Assembly (NCBI GenBank): GCA_003116995.1
Contig: BDSL01000125.1
Location: forward strand, 62,001 to 126,000
Reading direction: 5' to 3'
Origin: Yamagishiella unicocca
Taxonomy: Eukaryota > Chlorophyta > Chlorophyceae > Chlamydomonadales > Volvocaceae
Length of the DNA stretch: 64,000 nt
Part shown: one piece after another, positions 25,591 to 33,900 of the stretch
Layout: each line of letters opens with the position of its first letter
How positions within the stretch are numbered: position 1 is the stretch's first letter
Position numbers and translations under genes: made by a program
Notes under the pieces: generated by a model
Database searches by the model: none
Told to the model about the DNA's origin: nothing
Seen by the model: only the letters and a program-made list of their open reading frames with translations

Positions 25591-25854
25591 CGTCTACAGT
25601 CCCTTGGCCAAGCTTACCAAACAGGCTTGCAAACGCAATTCAGCACGCGGATCTCATCACGTCGTTGCGACACTTGCGACCGGCCCATGCCACGCTGCCA
25701 GGCAACTCCCCCAAACTACTCGACTACGGCCCAACAGAAGTCGTAGCAGGGTTGCGGCATGCGGGTTGATGGCCACCTTCGCGTCCCTATCCCCAGCTGC
25801 ATTGCCGCTCCAAGCCATCGGCCGTGTCGTTGGCTTCGTTGTTGGGTAGTTAGC

Positions 25855-27791
25855 TCAACGACCCAGCACGGCGCCACCGAAGGCCCCAATCGCGCTGATG
25901 AGGTCAGCGGCTCCATTCAGAAACGCCGCCTTGCCGGCACCGCCCCCCGCGGTAGCACCGCCCAGCGCGCCCACCTTGTTCAAGTCGTGGTTGACGTTGG
26001 GGTTCTGCATGCAGAGGTATACGACCGGGCATACAGCGGTGTGGCAGGGCGCCAGGCTGCAACTCCGAACCTACCCCATACGTCCATAACAATGTGTCCA
26101 AAGGCAATGCGCGAGCTAGTATACCCCATGTCGTGTAATCGGCCTTCATGCCACCGCAATGTAACGCCAGCATGGCGGCCAAGAGGATTCTGACGCCGAC
26201 AGACAAGAACAGTGTGTTGACTCATATAGCAAAATCCCGATACAATCGACAAATCGAGGATCAGGTAACACCAACTAACACGCCGCCTAATCCATGCACA
26301 GACACCTTCGCCTTGTACGAGGTACCGGCTGACGCTAAGAGCTGTCGGGCGAGCAATGGGGTACCGATACTACCTAGCTGGACTCCTTGACCGCGCAATG
26401 GCGAAGACAGCAGACGGACGTTTGCTGCACGGCGCCTACCTTGATAGTGATTGGGTTGGAAATCTTTATGGGGTTGGAACTGATGACGTTGATTCCGCCG
26501 GAGCCCACGACAGTGGGCGTCGCCATCATTACCGGAGCCACCGCCACCGGAGCCACCGCCGTCGCTTGAGCCACCGCCGCCACCGGGGGTGGTGTCACGT
26601 GCGCCGCGACGATGGCGGGCTGCACGGCGGCCAGGTACTCTCCGGGCCCCGACCCGGTGCTGGCACCCTGCGTGTATCCGTCAAACTGCCGGCGCGGAAT
26701 GCAACGAATTGATTGGTTGCAGCAGATTGGCAAAAGCGACATCATCACAGTGGGTTACACGTACGGACGAGACGGGCGAATGGCCTAATACGTCATGGCT
26801 TGACTTCTTTGATGAAGCCCCAATGAGCTGTGCGTGAGGGGCGCCGAAGGTGTACTACGACGCGTTATTCCGTCTCCGAATGGGCAGGCCATCCGTTTCC
26901 CAAAACCAAAGATGACCGGGGGTTCCGATGGCTGTCGGCAGGCAGTGCCGCCCCGCGCACTTACGTTAGCGGAGCCGAGCAGCGTCCGGGGCATGGAATC
27001 GTACGGGGGGCAGTCGCTGCCGCCGCAGCCGGATGCCGGGGTGTCCAGCTGCTGCATGCTGCTGGTAGCGGTGGTGGCATCGGAGGGGAAGCAGGGTGGT
27101 CCGCAGGAGGCGGACCTAGGCAGCCGGCGCGATGCGAGGACAGGGGAGGGAGGCAAGGAATCATTCTCATATCTAGCGCGGGAAGAGCGAGGCGAGGAGG
27201 CGACGAGGATGGTGGGTTGGTGCTTGCTGGCGGCACCGGACTGCGTAATGGGAGGTGCCGTCACCTCCCTCTTTAGCGCCCGCTCTCGGGGGCGGTCGTG
27301 AAAAAAGGGCTGGGGCACTTATATTGGCACCTATATGGTGTGGCATATTGGCACCTGTATTGCACCATAGATACCGGTATTGCATGGCTGCAATAACGGT
27401 ATTTCATGTGAGTTGACGGGTTGGCAACATCAAGACAGGAGTGCACTCGAGCCAACTCCATTGAACCAACTCCATTGAACCAACTCCATTGAACCAACTC
27501 CATTGAACAAACTCCGCTCGAGCCAACTCCGCTCGAGCCAACTCCGTGGGGTAAGCCCGCTTACTGCTTGAGTTGCCGAGTGGCCCCCACTGCGGGCGCC
27601 ATCCAGCAGCAGGTCACCGTCACGAAGGTCACAGCCACCAGCAGCAGGTACCGAATGTGTTGTGGCGTGCGGAGCGACACATGCGGGTTGCCGCCGCCGC
27701 CACCCCCGCGGCGACCCGCGGCTGCGGACTTGCCGCCGCCGCTGCCTGGCGCGGTGGCTCCGTGGCTTGCGCTACGACGGAAGAGCGCCAT
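25855..27791 (-). CDS. Gene X: predicted single-span membrane protein, 257 aa, four exons
   Basis: No known family recognised. Exons: 27791-27565, 27115-26965, 26685-26440, 26004-25855. Phases agree, all introns are GT-AG (donors GTAAGC, GTAAGT, GTAGGC), and it ends at a TGA. Protein: a basic, Gly-rich N-terminus; a hydrophobic helix at about residues 48-70 (YLLLVAVTFVTVTCCWMAP); an Ala/Val/Pro-rich middle; then INVISSNPIKISNPITIK and NPNVNHDLNKVGALGG; and a C-terminal AADLISAIGAFGGAVLGR helix. The last exon and flank are duplicated in degenerate form at 23.8-24.4 kb, which supports its being a real exon. It faces gene Y head to head with 819 bases between starts. Subcellular site and function unknown. 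Confidence 0.7.
27440..27550 (+). repeat. 14-base minisatellite in gene X intron 1
   Basis: Repeats of CAACTCCATTGAAC, then CAACTCCGCTCGAGC variants, immediately downstream of the exon 1 donor in the transcribed direction. Confidence 0.9.
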
Positions 27792-28610
27792 CACTGTGCT
27801 ACACAATAAACTTGGGTGGCCGGAGCGCTGCTACCGCGACAACAGATTCTTTTGTTAATTTGATGTCGCAGGTTGTCGAGATATTGGGTGCTTGCCTTGC
27901 TGTGTACGGCGTTTCGCGGTTGTAGAGCTGATGGTGAGGGTTGGTTCGTCGAGGTGTCTGCGTTGGCTTTGGAAACGCGCAGTGCGATAAGCAAAGGGCT
28001 TGCTGTTAGTGACAGCCATCGCGTTCATGTCGCGCTGACGGATAGCTCGTGTTGAAAGAGAGGCGAGCTGTCGCGGCCATCAGTCGTGAGGCAAGCGCAG
28101 CAGCGACAGCGGTCAGCAGCTCCAGCCCGACCAGGAAACCTGCGAGACCCCCTTCTTCTCTATCGGAAATTGCGACCTCGTCCGTATCGAGGAAAGAAGC
28201 TGCAACGGCCAAGGCTCGCGGCAACCTTGCAACTGCCTCAACTGCCATCTCGCGCGAGCGATAGGAGGGACGCAATAAGCAGCAACACCATACGCTGGCA
28301 TACCTCTCAGCACGTATTACACTTAACACATACGACCCGCGACTTCACCTGCGCGCAAAGCAGACAACCACGACCCGCACCGCGAAAGCGCACCATGCCG
28401 TGTCGGCTCCGCCGTAGCCCCAATCCCACGCGCCCCAGGACGACCGCTTCGGCGAGCGGGCTGAAAGCCGCCTGACGGGTCGGGACCCCATCAGGGTGAA
28501 GGCAGCGCCACCCCAGGACAACGGCGCCGGCGGTGCAGCAGCCGCGGGTCTCCGCGGCGGGATGCGGCGCCCCGAGCAGCAGCAATGAGGACCGCGCCGC
28601 AGACACCGCC
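27792..28610. promoter_or_regulatory. Divergent intergenic region between genes X and Y
   Basis: 819 bases between two start codons, presumably carrying both promoters. A short minus-strand ORF (about 28250-28006) with a hydrophobic stretch GLAGFLVGLELLTAVAAALA is visible, but there is no support for its being a gene. No TATA box could be assigned with confidence. Confidence 0.4.
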
Positions 28611-29951
28611 ATGCTGGGCGACCCAGCGCCGGAGTTTGCGGACCCGGACCCGCAGCTAAACCGCCAGGCCGCTGCGCGGCGGCCGCTGCGCCGCCGCGCA
28701 CTGGGTTCCCTGCCGGCGCGGCTGCTGGTGTTGCTGGTGCTGCCCATGTCGCTGGTGTCGCTGTCGGCGGCTGCAGGTGTGTGGAGCAGCCCCGTGGCCA
28801 CCGCCACTCGCGCCCAAGCCGGCGTCAGGCGCCTACAGGTCGTGAGGCTGGGCGCGGCGCAAGCTGCGCCGGACCCAGGGTGCGGCCGCTGGAGGTGCGG
28901 CGTCGGCGGCGCAGGGGCTGCGGCGGTTGCTGCGACGCGCGCCGAGGGCCGATCCCGCACTGCCCGGCGGAGGGACCTGCAGGGCGCTGGCGGAATGACG
29001 CCGCCAGAGCAGGTCGCGCCGGGTGTGGCAACCGCAAGTAGCGGCGGCGCCGGCGGTGTGGCCAGTGGCGGCGGTTTGAGGTTGGCACGCGGCCAAGCGG
29101 TGGCGGCGGTGAGCCCGCATCAAGATCTGGATCCGGATCCGGATCCGGCGGCGGTTAGCCTGACCGCGATCCTCCTGGGCAGGCTCTTCTGGTCCTGGCT
29201 GGCGGCGGCAGGCGGCAGCACGCGGGGCGGCGGCGCCGTTGGGAGCGTTATTGCCGGTGGTGGCGGCGGCGGCGACGGCGGCGGTAGCGGTAGCGGCGGC
29301 GCCAGGCAGATCAGTGTATTGAGCACAGCGCCGCCGGCAGCATCCCGCCGTGCTCCCGCAGGTCCCCCGGCGCAACCCTTGGGGGCTGCAGGACTCGCAG
29401 CGGGCGCAGCCTGGGCGCCATTGGCGGGTGGTGTTGTGAGCAGCGGGGTGGGCGAGAAGCCGGCAGGCACGGGTGGCACGGTCGTGCCTCCCAATCCTGC
29501 TATCTATCAGGGATATGGAGGTATTGGTGTCGGTGGTGGTGGTGGTGGTGGTGGTGGTGGTGGCGGTGTCGGCACCGCTGCCGCAGTGGCGGCTCCCAGC
29601 GTCGGGGTCGAATTGGGCTCGGGCGTAGTTCCCGCTGGGGGTGCGATGCAGCAAATGGCGCAGCAGGCGCAGTGGGTCGATAACGGCGGCGCGGAGGCAC
29701 TTCCGGTGGCTGGCATGGCGTGGCCCCAGGGTGCCGTGATACCTTCGGTCGTGCCCGCGACGGGCATGCCCAACATCTACATTTCCACAAGTACTCCCGT
29801 GAACGTCATGAACCCGATCACTGTGACCAACGGCGGCGATCAAGATGACGACAGCGCGGGCGGAGATCGGAGCACCCAGGGGCTCCTGGCTGTGGCAGCC
29901 CTGTTACGACGGCCAAGGGTGGTGGTCGTGCCTGTGCTCGTTGGGCGGTAA
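28611..29951 (+). CDS. Gene Y: Gly/Ala-rich predicted membrane protein, 446 aa
   Basis: Open frame from ATG 28611 to TAA; no known family. N-terminus: basic RRPLRRR then a hydrophobic helix at about 36-56 (LPARLLVLLVLPMSLVSLSA), a signal anchor or signal peptide. The middle is Gly/Ala low complexity with a poly-Gly run at about 29530-29570. Near the C-terminus, NIYISTSTPVNVMNPITV resembles gene X's INVISSNPIKISNPITI. TGTAA, the usual volvocine polyadenylation signal, occurs at 30061-30065, 110 bases after the stop. Introns inside the low-complexity part cannot be excluded. X and Y may be diverged paralogues (inference). Confidence 0.5.
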   Translation: MLGDPAPEFADPDPQLNRQAAARRPLRRRALGSLPARLLVLLVLPMSLVSLSAAAGVWSSPVATATRAQAGVRRLQVVRLGAAQAAPDPGCGRWRCGVGGAGAAAVAATRAEGRSRTARRRDLQGAGGMTPPEQVAPGVATASSGGAGGVASGGGLRLARGQAVAAVSPHQDLDPDPDPAAVSLTAILLGRLFWSWLAAAGGSTRGGGAVGSVIAGGGGGGDGGGSGSGGARQISVLSTAPPAASRRAPAGPPAQPLGAAGLAAGAAWAPLAGGVVSSGVGEKPAGTGGTVVPPNPAIYQGYGGIGVGGGGGGGGGGGGVGTAAAVAAPSVGVELGSGVVPAGGAMQQMAQQAQWVDNGGAEALPVAGMAWPQGAVIPSVVPATGMPNIYISTSTPVNVMNPITVTNGGDQDDDSAGGDRSTQGLLAVAALLRRPRVVVVPVLVGR

Positions 29952-30667
29952 CGGCGCTTCGAGGTCTTCCGCATTTTTATCGCTATTCTTAAAGGTGTTG
30001 AATGCGACGTGTTATGTTTAAACGGTTACAAGGGAGGTGCGCTGCGAACTGCGCGCATGTTGTAAGCATGTCCTTCTTCCGGAAGTGCGTGGCAAGTTTT
30101 GTAACAAACGCAGTCGAAACTCGCATATCCATGCGTCCAACTCCCAACCTGTGCAGCCCCAGCACCTGTCGGGGCCAGTTTGGTACTGTACGATTCGTCG
30201 CATAAAAAACGACTTTACAAGGCCGTCATGCTAAACTGAGTTTTGCTGGCTCTGATTGCCCTTGCGCTATTATTTTTATTCACGGAATTTAACCTTCAAG
30301 CAGACGTCTTTCGCGTTTCGGTCGGCAAGTTCGCCTAGGGTTGCTAATATTGGATTAGCAACAGCTGCAAAAGCACACCTGCCAGACATCAACCTACTCC
30401 TAAGCTTCGCCGCTGCTGCCGGTCGAAAGGCCTCCAGCTTGCGTCGCTGTAGTGTTGGCCAGCCATCGCGCGACGCAGGACTCAGCTCGCGCGTGGAAGC
30501 CATGGACTGAGCAAAACGACTGTCCACTTAAGCTTCTACGTTGCGACAACCGCCGTCCAGCGGCCGCAAGCGCCTCCGCTCGTCGGGCCCTCAGCCTCCC
30601 CCACCTCCCCCCGTCCCTACTTCCCCACGCCCGCTCCGCCAACGCTCCCACCACCTCCACGCCTGCC
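29952..30667. other. Intergenic, gene Y to esterase gene
   Basis: Less GC-rich than the surroundings. No gene, RNA or repeat recognised. Confidence 0.5.
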
Positions 30668-30989
30668 ATGGGCGCAAGGCAGTCGGCCTACCTCCTCGAC
30701 GTGCACGACCCGCAGCACGAGCAGCAGCCACAGGACCTGGAGCAGGAGCAAGGACAGGAGCAGGGCGACGGGGAGGCTGCGCCCGGCGCACATTCCGAGC
30801 GGCCCCGGCCGCCTCCGCTGAGCCTGACAGCGCCTCCCGCGCCTCTTCACCCCCGCCGCCGCACTCCGCTCTGTAGCGGCCTGGACACTGTCGACATCGC
30901 CTCCACGCACCCGCACTCGCCGATGCAGTCCCCCGCGGCCACAGGGCTGGTGGACGTCTGGATCATAGCGGGCCAGTCCAACGCAGTGG
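30668..30989 (+). CDS. Esterase exon 1 (block I, nucleophile serine)
   Basis: Starts at ATG 30668 (GCCATGG context), ends AACGCAGTGG before GTGGGT, phase 1. Intron 1 (658 bases) holds an F1 palindrome (31034-31103), duplicated F2 units and an F1 insertion. Confidence 0.85.
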
Positions 30990-33900
30990 GTGGGTGCGGT
31001 GCGCCGTGTAGGAAACTGTGAGGGGAGTCGCGAGATGCATCTTGAAACGTCGGTCCTAAACGTCGGTCCTAAACGTCTGTTTAGGACAGACGTTTCAAGA
31101 TGCATGCCGGTGGGGAGGGGCGGCATAAGGAAAACCGGCCTAGCCCCGCGCGTGGCCGCTGGTTTTCCATGATTCACGTTGGTCCGTGAACGTAAGCTTG
31201 CTCCTCAGTTCGTCCTTAGTTTGTTCGTAAAATGTCCGCAGTTCGTTGTTCGTACTTTGTTCGTACCTTTATTCTTGGTTTGTTCCTAGTTTGTCCTTAG
31301 TTTGTTCCTCCTCTGTTCGTCCTAGACGCGCCGCCCCGCCGGTGCCGCCCTCCTCGCGGCATGCCCCCCCCTGGACCCGAAGGCTATGCACCAGCTACAT
31401 TTCCCATGTCGAGTTACCGGTTCTTTCATGTACCCCCCCCCCTGGACCCGAAGGCTATGCACCAGCTACATTTCCCATGTCGAGTTACCGGTTCTTTACC
31501 TGTAACCCCCCTGGACCCGACGCAGGCGACAACGCGGCTTTCGTATCCCCACCCCAGTTCTCCAGCATGCATCTCAAAACTTCTGTTTTAAACGGTTTTT
31601 TCGGACATCCACGGGTTTCCCTCGAACCCCCCCTGGAGCCGACGCAGGTGACAACGCGGCCGACGGCAGCGCCATTCCCGCTGCGGCGCAGCCGCTGCCT
31701 GGCCTGGTCCTCTCGTACGACAGCTCGGGCACCTGGCGGGATGCAGCGCCCAACGTGCATGCCGGCGTCCACGGGTACTCACGCGAGGTGGGGTTGCGTG
31801 TGTGTTTTAAAAATGCTGTGTGTGGGGGGGGGGGGAGAGGGGGGTTACAATAAAGGAACCCGTAACGTGACTGGAGGGGAAATGTAGTGGGTGTGGGTGC
31901 ATAGCCTTCGGACACCGGGACGCGCGCGCATGTGTGTGTGCGTGGGGGGGGGGGGGGCCGCGTGAAAGCCGTTGACGCGAAAAGGACTGGATAGTTGGCG
32001 CATGGTCGGCGGACACCCAGTTTGTGGGCGCATTTGTGGGCGCAGCACCAGGACGGGCTACCGACAAACCTGTGGAGGCGTCCCGTCGTGGCTGTGTAAC
32101 AAGGAAAAGGGAAATGAGTAAACGGAGTGGCGGCAGCGTGGAAAGCGTAAGGCGGAGTAACAGGCTGGCGGCAGGGGGTGCGGCGAGGCGGGTGGCGGTG
32201 CAGCCTGTCTCTCTGTCCGGAAACTGTTGCCGTGGAGGTGTGGGACGCCAGCGGAGAGCGGCCTTGACTGTGTGTGGGCGGGGGCGGGGGATATTGGATA
32301 TTCCGCGAATCCACGGCAGAAGAAAACCCGTGCGAGGAAAACCCGTGTACGAAAGGAAACCCGTTCAGATCAGACGTTTCGAGATGCATGCTGTAGAACT
32401 TGGTTGAGGAAACTAAAGTCGGGGGTCGTACGTCGGCCTTCGGCGGCTAAGCTGCATCGACGGTGGCTGCTAGGCGAACGGAAGCGAGGACCCCGCGTGG
32501 CGCAAGGACACGTTTTGCCAAGTCGGTTTGTTTCGAGCGCAGGCGGGAGAACTGGGGAGGTGGCGAGCGATGGGATAGCACTGAACACGGCGAAGCCCCG
32601 AGCGACCCGAATACCGACCATAAGAGTTGCGGACGACGTGAGGATGCCGCAAATTATCGGACTGGGTTCGCCGGCGTCCGTGGCAGGAGGCCGGAGCCGC
32701 GCCGCACCGCCATGGGGGACCGGAGACCGCGAGAGTCTCGACGCAAGTCCCAATGCTCGCAGACAAGAAAGCAAACGACTAGCAAAAGCGAACAAAACAT
32801 TTGACCCACCCAGCGGAACTCACCTGGCCAGGGCCCAAAGCGGGCGGCGATGGCGGTCGGCGCGAAGCATGCGGGCAAGGGGCACCGTCGGGCGTCAGCA
32901 GGTGGAACGGGTGGGCAGGGGTCAAAACAACGAGGAAGCCCCCGGCGGCGCGGCGAAAGAGACAGAGGCGGTGGAACGGATGCTTGATGGACGTGGCTGG
33001 GGGTGCGAGGAAACCCGTGTACAAAGGAAGAACCAGTAGGGGCGGGTTCGAGGGAAACCCGTGGATGTCGGCGGGGGGCGGGGGGGTCGTCTTCGCAGTC
33101 GTGGCTGTCTTCTTCGTAATCGTGGCCATTGCATACCGACGCACGCCGTGACACCTTTTCCCTCCACCCTGCATAACGAAGGTCGAAAGAAGGGGGCGGG
33201 GCTGCAATAGGGCTGGCCGGGTGGGGTGTGGCGGGGCTCGGGCAGGTGCTGCGTGCTGGGTGTGTCAGGGTTTCGCTGATCCGCTAAGTCCACCCGGAGC
33301 CGGGAGCCCTCCTGACGGCGGGTGGGAGAGTGAATGCGTGTACGGACCTGACGGCGGGTGGGAGAGTGAATGCGTGTACGGACCTGACGGCGGGTGGGAG
33401 AGTGAATGCGTGTACGGACCTGATGGCGGGTGGGAGAGTGAATGCGTGTACGGACCTGACGGCGGGTGGGAGAGTGAATGCGTGTACGGACCTGATGGCG
33501 GGTGGGAGAGTGAATGCGTGTACGGACCTGACGGCGGGTGGGAGAGTGAATGCGTGTACGGACCTGACGGCGGGTGGGAGAGTGAATGCGTGTACGGACC
33601 TGACGGCGGGTGGGAGAGTGAATGCCCGGATTCGCGGATTCTCTTATCAACCCCCCCCCCCGGGTGTCGTGTAACTGGTCTTGGCCCCCCCGAGTGCCGT
33701 ACCCTATTGTTATACCCATGTAACCCGCCTTGTATCCGGGTAACCCGTGTCACCAGTCTTACCCCCCCCCGCCGGTATTATTGTACCCCCCCCCCGCCGG
33801 TGCAGCCCAGCTGCGGCCCCGCCATGGCCTTCGGTCGCACGCTGGTTGCTCTGGGCCTCAGCGGCCGGGTGGGGCTGGTGCCCGCGGCCAAGGGGGCTGC

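Noticed and set aside
28833..29843. Long minus-strand ORF opposite gene Y
   Set aside because: It is His/Arg-rich, the expected antisense shadow of Gly/Ala codons, and has no domain or splice support.
33301..33640. 36-base repeats resembling a CRISPR array
   Set aside because: The copies are contiguous with no spacers, and the context is a eukaryotic intron. It is a minisatellite.
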